Below, one piece after another: positions 8,185 through 16,600 of a stretch of 55,336 nucleotides of DNA. The position numbers and the translations under genes were made by a program. The DNA is from Cytophagaceae bacterium. Its GTDB lineage: Bacteria; Bacteroidota; Bacteroidia; Cytophagales; Cytophagaceae. The stretch's first letter is position 1. Each line of letters begins with the position of its first letter. The stretch lies in contig JAGKWN010000015.1 of assembly GCA_021151805.1 (NCBI GenBank), forward strand, positions 1-55,336, written 5' to 3'. The notes beneath the pieces are model-generated. The model saw only the letters and a list, made by a program, of their open reading frames with translations, was not told where the DNA came from and searched no databases.

Positions 8185-8879
8185 TTCCTTTCAATTTTCA
8201 GGTTGTAACTTAATTCAAAAGTAGTTGTGGCTTTAATTCCCCTTTCAATGGTTGTTTGCACGGGATTATTTCTTAAATCAAATATGCGCTGCCGTTCCGT
8301 TGGATCGGCAGTAGATAATTCATTTACATCGCATAACAAAACAGCTGTAGCAACTAAATCTTCTTTAGGATAAAAAAACAGGCCATTATCGCCTAAGCGT
8401 TTCTCTACAATAAAGCCAACTCTTTCGCTATTGCTTACAGTAACTGGAGCACATAATGCAAAGAGTGTTTCTAATTTTAAAAATGAAGCAATGGCTACAC
8501 CCACCCGCACCAGATAATTACTTCCAAGGCCATATCCGGCAACTTCCCTGGAGTTCCAAAGACCACATAGTTCAGCAGTACCTCTGGGTGCAAGATCCTT
8601 CACAAGAGAATGTATGAGTTGATCTTTTTCAATTAAAGCTGTCTCTATCGGGAGAGGAAAAGTTTCATCTGCAATTTGTATACGTGCTCCCCCATATATT
8701 TTGGAACCATCTTCTGATTCAGCGCTGATAACATATACATTGGGATTGGTAAACCAATCTGTTTTTGCAGATGTTATCATGGTGATACCGTATACTTTTA
8801 AAACACGCACATGCCCTTCAATATATTTTTGGCATGCTTCTATATCATCAATAGCTCTGAATACTCTAATTCTGATCAT
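8181..8879 (-). CDS. GNAT-fold acyltransferase, autoinducer-synthase-like
   Basis: 232 residues, no signal peptide. The layout recalls the acyl-homoserine-lactone synthase/GNAT group: a short start (MIRIRVF), YVI near 49-51, a DG turn followed by GGARI with Arg66, then AELCGLW with Glu103 and Arg111, and a later VGFIVEKRLG segment. These positions mimic the conserved Arg and Glu of LuxI proteins, but I cannot show homology by eye. It could equally be a GNAT enzyme with another acceptor. It is first in an operon with a methyltransferase and a 7TM sensor kinase, which suggests a small-molecule signalling role. Confidence 0.6.
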   Translation of the reverse strand: MIRIRVFRAIDDIEACQKYIEGHVRVLKVYGITMITSAKTDWFTNPNVYVISAESEDGSKIYGGARIQIADETFPLPIETALIEKDQLIHSLVKDLAPRGTAELCGLWNSREVAGYGLGSNYLVRVGVAIASFLKLETLFALCAPVTVSNSERVGFIVEKRLGDNGLFFYPKEDLVATAVLLCDVNELSTADPTERQRIFDLRNNPVQTTIERGIKATTTFELSYNLKIERK

Positions 8880-9158
8880 TTAGATTAACTGATATATAGT
8901 GTTATATAAAAATTACAGACCATTACTTTTCAGAGAATTGTAGGTTAATGATTTTGTGCTATTTGTGTGATAGAAAGTATGAAAGATTTTATTTTAGTTT
9001 TATTAATATGATTTAACTTATTAAAATGGTTTACATATGTTATTGTTTCGGTATAAAGTTTATCAGGTCATTTTAACAAAGTCTTTTCCAAGATGTTTAT
9101 TAATTTACTCAAAAAAATGAAATATCTTTACAGATAATTTTTACTTAACCTTTTGTAA
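8880..9158. other. AT-rich divergent intergenic region
   Basis: This is the control region between the leftward acyltransferase operon and the rightward genes. It is very AT-rich. A TATCTTTA (close to TAnnTTTG) near 9123 could serve the small gene at 9159. I see no clear operator or RNA gene in it. Confidence 0.4.
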
Positions 9159-9269
9159 ATGAGTGTTATAGTAACTTTATGGAAGCATGTTGTTGTTTAT
9201 ACCGGCGCAATATTGTCTTATACGGCAATTTGGGGCGTTTTTGTTATCATTGGTAAAAAAAATAGTTAA
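9159..9269 (+). CDS. Possible 36-residue single-pass membrane protein
   Basis: The open frame starts at ATG 9159 and stops at TAA 9267-9269. The product begins MSVIVTLWKH, then has one hydrophobic segment of about 22 residues (VVVYTGAILSY to VFVIIG) and ends in KKNS, a positive-inside tail. It is preceded by a near-consensus minus-7 box. It lies between the 7TM-kinase operon and the receiver genes, where a small membrane accessory would make sense. There is no clear Shine-Dalgarno, and an AT-rich gap can yield such frames by chance. Confidence 0.35.
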   Translation: MSVIVTLWKHVVVYTGAILSYTAIWGVFVIIGKKNS

Positions 9270-9362
9270 AATAAATATTTCATTTTAAAAGTGGCTATCT
9301 TGTAGTATTATATACTTAATGATAGCGTACAAGGTAAAAACAAGCAAATTTTAGATAAAGTT

Positions 9363-9827
9363 ATGGAGGATAAGAAGATTAAAGTTTTATACATTGACGA
9401 CGAAATCAATAACCTTACTGCCTTTAAAGCTAACTTCAGGAAATTGTATGATATTTATATTGCTGAATCTGCTGCCGATGGTCGCAAGATTTTAGAAAGT
9501 GTAGATATTGAAATTATTCTTACCGATCAGCGCATGCCGGAAATGACAGGCGTTGAATTCTTAGAATCTATTATTCCGGATTTCCCAAATCCTATACGTA
9601 TCCTTTTAACAGGTTATACGGATATGCAGGCTTTGATTGATGCCGTTAATAAAGGACAAATATATAGATATCTTAATAAGCCTTGGGATGAAGAGGAATT
9701 AAAGATGTATATTAACCAGGCTTTTGAACTTTATACTTTAAGAAAAGAAAATGCCGATCTTACAAAAGATCTGTTGCGTGTAAACGCGCAATTGGAATTT
9801 ATGATCAGACAAAAATTGCTTTCATAA
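9363..9827 (+). CDS. Stand-alone response regulator receiver
   Basis: 154 residues. The receiver domain spans about 5-120, with the acidic pair Asp12-Asp13, phospho-acceptor Asp55 in LTDQRMP, Thr in LLTGYTD and Lys in YLNKPW. A helical tail of about 30 residues follows instead of a DNA-binding or enzymatic output domain. The DQRMP and LNKPWD signatures place it with the receivers of HD-GYP/RpfG type regulators. It is closely similar to the receiver of the next gene, so the pair arose by duplication. It may take phosphate from the 7TM kinase encoded nearby. Confidence 0.9.
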   Translation: MEDKKIKVLYIDDEINNLTAFKANFRKLYDIYIAESAADGRKILESVDIEIILTDQRMPEMTGVEFLESIIPDFPNPIRILLTGYTDMQALIDAVNKGQIYRYLNKPWDEEELKMYINQAFELYTLRKENADLTKDLLRVNAQLEFMIRQKLLS

Positions 9828-9935
9828 AAAGCGATTGAGTACCTAAATTAAATAATTATATATAGATATATTAATTACTATTTCTGTCTTTCTTCAGCTC
9901 ATGTGGTTATTACTACTTAAAAAACAAGGGCAAAA

Positions 9936-11030
9936 ATGGATAGAATTAATATTCTGTATCTGGATGATGAAATAAATAATTTAAACTCGTTTAAAGCTAA
10001 ATTCAGGAACGAGTATTCGATTTTCTTAGCAAATAATACTACTGAAGCGTATCAGATTCTTGAGCGCGAATCTGCTATACATATTCTTATTTCTGATCAG
10101 CGAATGCCTGATATGACAGGCGTTGATTTTTTTGCATCGATCATATCTAAATACCCTTCAGTTGTAAGAATCCTTCTAACAGGATATTCTGATATCTCGG
10201 CGGTTATAGATGCGATTAATAAAGGGCATGTATATCGCTATCTTGAAAAACCCTGGAATGACATTGAAATGCAATTAGCGATTGATAATGCATATCAATT
10301 TTATTTCATCAATAATCAGCTTAGACTAAAAAATGACGAATTACGAAAGATCAATGAAGAGCTGAACCGATTTGCATATAGTGCTTCCCATGATCTTAAG
10401 GCTCCGGTGAAATCCATGCAGGGTATTCTTAGCCTGGTAAATGCAGAAAGGAAAGGAGAAGAAAATAAGCTTTTAAGTTATTTAAGTGAAAGTGTTAAAA
10501 AGCTTGATTATTTTATTAATAATATAACCGACTATTATAGAAATACACGGATTGAAAAAACTTTTACTGAAATTGATTTCAATAAAATCGTTCAGGAGTC
10601 TATTGCTGTTATTGAAGAAACGCATAATTGTAATGTAAAGGATATTCAGTTTTCTATCAAAATTCTTCAGGAAATCGGGTTCATTAATGATGAGTTCAGG
10701 ATTCATGTACTAATCAGTTATTTGTTGTCTAATGCGATTAAATATCAAAAAAACCGGGAAACAAATAAAACTATAGGTATTGAGATTCATGTGACCGAAA
10801 AAAGAGCAAAAATTAAAATTTCTGATAATGGCATAGGAATTCCTGAAAAACATCTTGAACATATATATAAGATGTTTTATCGCGGTACTTCTCAAAGTAC
10901 AGGTTCGGGCATCGGATTATATATTGTTAAAGAAACGCTTGAAAAACTGGATGGCAGGATTCATGTAATTTCAGAGGAGGGATTAGGTACTACTTTTGAA
11001 ATTGAAATACCTAATGAGGTGGCATTATAA
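9936..11030 (+). CDS. Receiver-histidine kinase (REC-HisKA-HATPase)
   Basis: 364 residues. An N-terminal receiver has phospho-acceptor Asp54 in ISDQRMP, Lys105 in LEKPW and a short linker helix. A HisKA domain with His152 in SASHDLKAP and an HATPase domain (ISDNGIGIP, GSGIGLYIV) follow. There is no membrane segment, so it is cytoplasmic. The front receiver suggests that another kinase controls it, for example through the preceding receiver or the 7TM kinase. It follows the single receiver gene by 108 bp. Confidence 0.92.
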   Translation: MDRINILYLDDEINNLNSFKAKFRNEYSIFLANNTTEAYQILERESAIHILISDQRMPDMTGVDFFASIISKYPSVVRILLTGYSDISAVIDAINKGHVYRYLEKPWNDIEMQLAIDNAYQFYFINNQLRLKNDELRKINEELNRFAYSASHDLKAPVKSMQGILSLVNAERKGEENKLLSYLSESVKKLDYFINNITDYYRNTRIEKTFTEIDFNKIVQESIAVIEETHNCNVKDIQFSIKILQEIGFINDEFRIHVLISYLLSNAIKYQKNRETNKTIGIEIHVTEKRAKIKISDNGIGIPEKHLEHIYKMFYRGTSQSTGSGIGLYIVKETLEKLDGRIHVISEEGLGTTFEIEIPNEVAL

Positions 11031-11055
11031 AGGATTTTTACAATCATTTTCATTC

Positions 11056-11085
11056 AAAAAAGCGTCTGTTTTAAGGCGCTTTTTT
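11056..11085 (+). terminator. Terminator after the receiver-kinase gene
   Basis: AAAAAAGCG and CGCTTTTTT form a stem around a T-rich loop, followed by more T. It lies 25 bp after the stop codon. Confidence 0.75.
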
Positions 11086-11279
11086 GTTTATTAAAATCGT
11101 CATTTTTTTCATTTTTTAGATAAACATTGAATATCTGCCTAAATCAATTCTGAACATTTTCTGTTGCTTACTAGTGAAAAACATGCCTTTAGAATTCAAT
11201 TTTGAAGGTTTTTAAATTCCCGTAAAAAAAACTGCGGAAACTACGTATAAAAAAATGCCAAAATAATCGGAGGTCTTAA

Positions 11280-11303
11280 GGGGGCATGCACCCGTTAAAT
11301 TTG
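11280..11303 (+). promoter_or_regulatory. Promoter and GC-rich inverted repeat before the small secreted protein
   Basis: TAAATTTG at 11296-11303 is a perfect TAnnTTTG box, 47 bases before the ATG. Just upstream, 11280-11293 is an imperfect palindrome centred on GCATGC (GGG..GCATGC..CCC with one mismatch pair), unusually GC-rich for its surroundings and placed where a regulator would bind. No TTG is found at the expected distance. The remaining sequence from 11086 to 11279 shows nothing I can name. Confidence 0.4.
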
Positions 11304-11350
11304 ATATATCTAAAGGAAACAAATTAATATCAAGTTAAACTCCTACAATT

Positions 11351-11674
11351 ATGAAAGCTAAATATATTTTGACAGCAATTGCAGTATCAGTATCAAGTAT
11401 CGTATTCGCGGGTGGCAATGATCCACAAGTTAGCGTTAACAATTATAAGCACCCAAACAAAGCTTCTAAAGCTCAGGCGCAAATTGATGCGCTGGATGGT
11501 ACTGAAGTTACTCAAGTAGTTAAAGAAACTAAAGATGCAGGTAACTACAAAAACAGTTTCAAGAAATCTACTTATACATATGTAAAAACTGAAGCGAACA
11601 AAGAAGCTTATCCTTCAAACGCGAAGCCTCAGGCACGTAACTACAAAAATCAATTTCAATTTCGTTCAAAATAA
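11351..11674 (+). CDS. Small basic secreted protein with NYK repeats
   Basis: 107 residues. The signal peptide (about 1-20) ends VFAGG. The mature part is rich in Lys, Asn, Ala and Gln, is basic, and is predicted to be poorly ordered. Short NYK-containing segments recur (NNYKHP, GNYKNSF, RNYKNQF), a loose repeat. No Cys and no known domain. The long untranslated leader and strong minus-7 box fit an abundant or regulated secreted protein. The function is unknown. Confidence 0.75.
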   Translation: MKAKYILTAIAVSVSSIVFAGGNDPQVSVNNYKHPNKASKAQAQIDALDGTEVTQVVKETKDAGNYKNSFKKSTYTYVKTEANKEAYPSNAKPQARNYKNQFQFRSK

Positions 11675-11751
11675 TTGAAACGTCAGTAGTATAAAGTTAG
11701 ACCTCAATAAACCGGCATTGTATGTGTTGTTGATTTGTTGAGGTTTAGATT

Positions 11752-11782
11752 ACCAGAGCCCCGTAAGGGGCTTTGGTATTTA
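11752..11782. terminator. Bidirectional terminator between the small secreted protein and rlmH
   Basis: ACCAGAGCCCC-GTAA-GGGGCTTTGGT hairpin with AT-rich flanks. It is placed to serve both convergent genes. Confidence 0.7.
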
Positions 11783-11791
11783 TAAGGAATT

Positions 11792-12259
11792 TTAATGATG
11801 ATATTTTTCGCCTTTAATAATGGTACAGGCTCTGTATAATTGTTCGAGGGCAAACAAGCGCACCATTTGATGCGAAAAAGTCATTTTTGATAAAGCAATT
11901 TTTCCGTTGGCACGTTTATAAACAGCTTCTGAAAAACCATATGGTCCGCCAATCAGAAATATCAAATTACCCGCTACAGAATTCATTTTTTTCTGAATAA
12001 AACCGGCAAATTCTGCTGAGGTAAATTCACTACCTTTTTCATCCAGTAAAATTAACTGATCTGAGTCCTGCAGTCGATCAAACAATAATTTCTCTTCTTC
12101 TTTTTTTAATACATCGCTGCTCACCTTGGTATTCTTGGGCTCAGGAATTTCTATGTATTCAAAAGGGAGATAGTGCGGCAGGCGCTTGGTGTATTGGGCA
12201 CAACCATCTTTCAGATAGGCATCATTTGTTTTGCCGATGGTCCAGAGTTGTAATTTCAC
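11792..12259 (-). CDS. rlmH: 23S rRNA (pseudouridine1915-N3)-methyltransferase RlmH
   Basis: 155 residues, the normal family length. RlmH is a SPOUT methyltransferase acting on helix 69 of 23S rRNA in assembled 70S ribosomes. The SAM-binding knot signature LIFLIGGPYGFS is near 100-111, and the C-terminal family motif SKMTFSHQMVRLFALEQLYRA ends with GEKYHH. The start MKLQLWTIGKT fits the family. It is last in a leftward gene run, 24 bp after the MBL-fold gene. Confidence 0.95.
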   Translation of the reverse strand: MKLQLWTIGKTNDAYLKDGCAQYTKRLPHYLPFEYIEIPEPKNTKVSSDVLKKEEEKLLFDRLQDSDQLILLDEKGSEFTSAEFAGFIQKKMNSVAGNLIFLIGGPYGFSEAVYKRANGKIALSKMTFSHQMVRLFALEQLYRACTIIKGEKYHH

Positions 12260-12283
12260 AAATAGAATGTTTGAAAATGAGAA

Positions 12284-13048
12284 TTACAATTCAAGTGTTA
12301 AGCCATCAAAGGCAAAATGGATGTTCGCCGGAAGCTCTCTTTCAACATCGGCATGTTTACCTAAGCGATGGCCCATATGAACAAAATAGGCTTTTTCAGG
12401 ATTGATCTTCTGAATAACTTCAATGGCCTGCTCAAGGGTGAAATGAGAAACATGATGTTCTTTCTGCAGAGCATTCAGGATGACAATTTTTGATCCTTTT
12501 ATTTTTTCAATTTCTGTATCAGAAATAAAATTAGCATCTGTGATATAAGTGAAATCCTGAATGCGGAAACCGAATACCGGAAGCTTGTAATGCATTACTT
12601 CAATAGGTATGATACGTTCGCCCTGGATTTCAAAAGGTTCGTTTTTCAATTCATGAATGTCGATCCGTGGAATGCCCGGGTATTGATACTCTGCAAAGAT
12701 GTACGCGAATTCTCTTTTCAATGCATCAATCACATTATGGCGCGCATATACAGGCATGTCGCGTTTTTGTGCATAGTTAAACCCGCGCACATCATCAAGA
12801 CCGGCAATATGGTCTTTATGTTCGTGCGTAAAAAGTATGGCATCAAGTGATTTTATTCTTTCGCGGAGAATCTGCTGTCTGAAATCAGGGCCGGTATCAA
12901 TAACCAGTTTTACGTTGTCGGTTTCAATGTATATGGAAGTGCGTAAACGTTTGTCTCTGTAATCAAAAGATTTACAAACGTCGCATTCGCAGGCAATCAC
13001 AGGTATGCCTTGTGAAGTGCCCGTTCCTAAAAAAGTAGCTTTTAACAC
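12284..13048 (-). CDS. Metallo-beta-lactamase-fold hydrolase (PhnP-like)
   Basis: 254 residues. It opens LKATFLGTGTSQGIPVIACECDVC, where the CxCxxC cysteines resemble the structural zinc site of PhnP-type phosphodiesterases. The catalytic metal motif THEHKDH is near 75-81, with later metal ligands in ITDANF and FVHMGHRLG. PhnP relatives cut cyclic phosphodiesters; the actual substrate here is unknown. This subgroup is widespread in Bacteroidetes. It is 3 bp downstream of the 87-residue gene and so probably co-transcribed. Confidence 0.88.
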   Translation of the reverse strand: MLKATFLGTGTSQGIPVIACECDVCKSFDYRDKRLRTSIYIETDNVKLVIDTGPDFRQQILRERIKSLDAILFTHEHKDHIAGLDDVRGFNYAQKRDMPVYARHNVIDALKREFAYIFAEYQYPGIPRIDIHELKNEPFEIQGERIIPIEVMHYKLPVFGFRIQDFTYITDANFISDTEIEKIKGSKIVILNALQKEHHVSHFTLEQAIEVIQKINPEKAYFVHMGHRLGKHADVERELPANIHFAFDGLTLEL

Positions 13049-13051
13049 AAA

Positions 13052-13315
13052 TTATACTTGGTGGATTTCCTGATATAACTTTTTGTTTTTATCAGTCATT
13101 TTATCAGTATTCAATTCTATTTGCTTTAGAATTTCAATCAGGGAATTTACTTTTCCCTCCAGAGGATAGTATTTATTTACTATTGCTACATGCGTTTCTT
13201 TAAGCAGGCAATAGCCAGAGTTGAAGTTGCCTTTTTCATAACGCAACATATAATCAGACTCTGAAAATATATCCTCCAGCTTACTTAGAAATTGGGTTGT
13301 GTATTTAACCTCCAT
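13052..13315 (-). CDS. Conserved small protein of unknown function
   Basis: 87 residues without signal peptide or membrane segment. It has a mixed alpha/beta pattern (FLSKLEDIFSESDYMLRYEKGNF) and an Ile/Leu helix near the C-terminus. From memory, similar short proteins occur widely in Bacteroidetes, but I cannot name a family. The tight spacing (8 bp after the CheY gene, 3 bp before the MBL gene) places it in the same operon, which gives no direct clue to its role. Confidence 0.75.
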   Translation of the reverse strand: MEVKYTTQFLSKLEDIFSESDYMLRYEKGNFNSGYCLLKETHVAIVNKYYPLEGKVNSLIEILKQIELNTDKMTDKNKKLYQEIHQV

Positions 13316-13323
13316 GGATACGA

Positions 13324-13698
13324 TTAAGCGGTATACTCTTTTACAACTTCAACAAGTCTGTCGAAGTCTAAAGGTTTTTGAAGATAAGCGTTAATACCCG
13401 CTGACTTAAAATCATCATCTGAGTAGTTTTTTGCATTACCTGTGATAGCAACAATTGGAATAGCAGCTTTCGCTGAATCACTTAATTTTCTGATTTCCTG
13501 TGCGCAAGTCATACCATCCATTTGAGGCATGTTGATATCCATTAAGATGATGTCAAAAGTACCTTTTTCAAGTTCTTTCATTACTTCTTTACCATTCTTT
13601 ACAGCAGTGATTTCATAGTTCTGGAACTGTAAAATTTTCTTGGTTAAGTTTTGTATGACAGAACTATCTTCTGCTACTAATACCTTTTTTGCGCTCAT
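13324..13698 (-). CDS. CheY-like single-domain response regulator
   Basis: 124 residues, just one receiver domain. Acidic pocket Glu10-Asp11, phospho-acceptor Asp54 in LMDINMPQMDG, Thr in VAITGNA and Lys in YLQKPLD. It overlaps the stop of the hybrid kinase gene by 4 bp (ATGA), which strongly suggests a kinase-partner pair. Phosphate would reach it from the HPt domain at the end of that kinase. No output domain, so it acts by binding another protein. Confidence 0.95.
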   Translation of the reverse strand: MSAKKVLVAEDSSVIQNLTKKILQFQNYEITAVKNGKEVMKELEKGTFDIILMDINMPQMDGMTCAQEIRKLSDSAKAAIPIVAITGNAKNYSDDDFKSAGINAYLQKPLDFDRLVEVVKEYTA

Positions 13699-16600
13699 TT
13701 TGTATTTGAATTTAAAATAAAAGTGTAATGCTCTATGAAACGGTTATGTGCTTGTGAAAGTTGTTCAATATCGGCTTCTAATTCGGGATAATATCCTTGC
13801 TTTAGTTTCGTCTCAATGGATCGTGATAAGGACTCAAGCTCTATCACACCCAGTGTGCCTGAAACACCTTTCAATGTGTGCAATTTATTTAAAATATTAT
13901 GAAAGTCACCCATAGGTAGCGAATTTTTACAATCCACAATTTGTTCAAGTGACTCATTTTCAAACTCTTTGTATATTTGGTCGATTATTTCCGGACCCGA
14001 CAGATTTTTTAATTTTTCAAAAACTCCATAATCAAGTATGGTTGGTTGTTCTTCAATTTTATGGCTATCTACCGGTTGTGTATGGTTCACTTCATGACTC
14101 GCTGTCTGGTTCTGGTACAACCATTCCTTTACTTTTGAAATCAGACTTTCGGCCTTGATTGGCTTTGCGATATAATCATCCATGCCATTCAACATAAACC
14201 GTTCTTTATCTTCCTTCATGGAATAGGCTGTCATGGCAATGACTGGTGGGGTAGAAGGAAGGTTTAATTTCCGAATTTCTGCCGTTGCCTGAATACCGTC
14301 CATCTGCGGCATTTGAATATCCATCAGAATAAGGTGGTACGAATGCTCTTTTACCTTTTGAATCGCCTCAAGTCCGGTACCTGCTGTATCAATATCACAG
14401 CCGGCTTTACGAAGTATTTCTGAAGCCACAAAAAGGTTGATCGCATTATCATCTACCAGCAAAATTTTAGGATAATCTTTGATTGGCTTTTCACCTATAA
14501 ACGGACTGGCATGATCGGGTTTATTTTCAACCAGGCGTTTGCTTTCATTGGCTTCAAAGGTGAACCAGAACATACTGCCTTTGTTGGCTTCGGTCTGTAC
14601 ACCAATTTCACCATTCATGAGTTTGGATAATTCTTTTGAGATGGCAAGGCCAAGGCCTGTACCGCCATATGATTTAGACGAAGAGTTATCTACCTGATTA
14701 AAATATCCGAACAGCACATTCAGCTTGTCTTCCGGGATACCGATACCTGTATCACTGATGTTGACACGGATTTTATTCAATAGATCTTTCTTAGATTGAA
14801 GCGATATTTGTATGCGTACTGAACCGTGTTCAGTAAATTTAATTGCATTGGAAGTTAAGTTTGAAAGAATCTGCAGCAATCGGGTTTCATCGGCAAGTAC
14901 TACTTTCGGTACGTTTGAATCGATGCTGTAAAGCAGCTCAATATTTTTCAGGATCGCCTGCTGGTAAAACAATGCATGAAGTTTTTCAATCGTTTGCTCA
15001 ATCGAAATCGGTGCTAAACGCAGCTGCATTTTGCCGGCTTCAATTTTTGAAAGATCAAGAATATCATTCAGGATATTCAGTAAGGTTTCAGAAGACTTTT
15101 TAATGGTTTGCACGTACTTGCGCTGATCTTCCATTAACGGAGTTTCGTTCAACAAGTCAATCATACCGATGATACCGTTCATCGGTGTACGGATCTCATG
15201 ACTCATGTTTGCCAGGAAGTTCTCCTTCACTTTTAAAGACTTTTCGGCAATCTCTTTGGCGTGCAATAATTCTTCCGAAGCTTTCTTTAAATAAGTAATA
15301 TCCCGGGCAACACCGTCCACACCAATTGGCTTACCTTCATTGTTATAGATCAAACGGATGTTGGAAATACTTTGAATGGCTTCGCCGCCTTTTATGTTTA
15401 CATTCGTTTCGTAGTTCTTTACACGGCCGGTTCTTAATACTTCACGGATAAGATTGGCCTGCTGTTTAGGGGTAGTGAAGAATTCACTGATATGCTTGCC
15501 GATGATTTCTTCCTGCGTGTAGCCGCTTAGTTCACAGCCGGAAGGTGAGATCATGGTGATGTATCCGTTCAGATCGGTTCTGTAATAAATATCCTGGAAC
15601 GATTCGAAGATGTTACGGAATTTTTCTTCACTTTCCTGGATGGTTATTTCCCACTGTTTCTTTTCTGTGATGTCGTGCGAGATCCCGGATACTTCATCGA
15701 TCCGTCCATCGGGTAAGAAGATCGGGTTCAGGAAAGTTTCTCGCCAGAAGATTTCACCATTCTGATTTGTATTGCATGCTTCAAAATGCTGTGGCTGTCC
15801 ATTAAAGGCATCTTTGTATTTTTTATCAATGAAGTCGTGATATTCCGGATCCGACAAAACCATTACATCTTTCTCCACAGTTTCATCATAGATGGAAGGG
15901 AACTTATTGTATTTTCTGAAAATGGCATTCGCGTAATTCTGATTGAAAGAAGTTAATCCACGCTTGCGGTTTACAGACCAGATCAAGTGTGAGCTACTTT
16001 CAAAAATTGCATTCAGGCGGGCTGTCTGGTCAATGATTTTTTCTTCGTTCCGTTTACGCTCGATTACAAGCGCGATCTGTCCGGAGATGAAGTGCAACAG
16101 TTCTAAATGCCTTCTCTTGTATTTGTTCCTGTCACTATGACTTTTAACGCAGATGACACCAATCGTTCTATTCTCAAGGCGCAACGGAACTCCCAGCCAG
16201 ATTTTTGGTATTGGCCCCAGCAATTCTATCTTACCTTCTTCAGAAAGTCGTTTGATGTCTTCCTCATACAAAAATGTAGGCTCTTCATTGAAGAGCGAAT
16301 ATTCTGTTAAGCCTTTGCCTACAATACGCTTCATGCTTATAGGTTTTGGACCTATATTTTCATCAACGTAATAAGGAAAGTTCAGGTAGTTATGATCACG
16401 GTCGTATAAGGCAACATGGAAGTTGTTTACTGCAATCAACGTGCGTAATTCCTTATGAATATTATCCAGTAAAGAATCGAGCTTATCACTGTTGATGGCA
16501 AGGGTAGAAATTTTGTAATACAGATTCTGTGCCCGTTCTGCACGCATGTGTTCTGTATTGTCATGGAAAATTCCTCTGAATGCAATGGGTTTTTCCTTTT

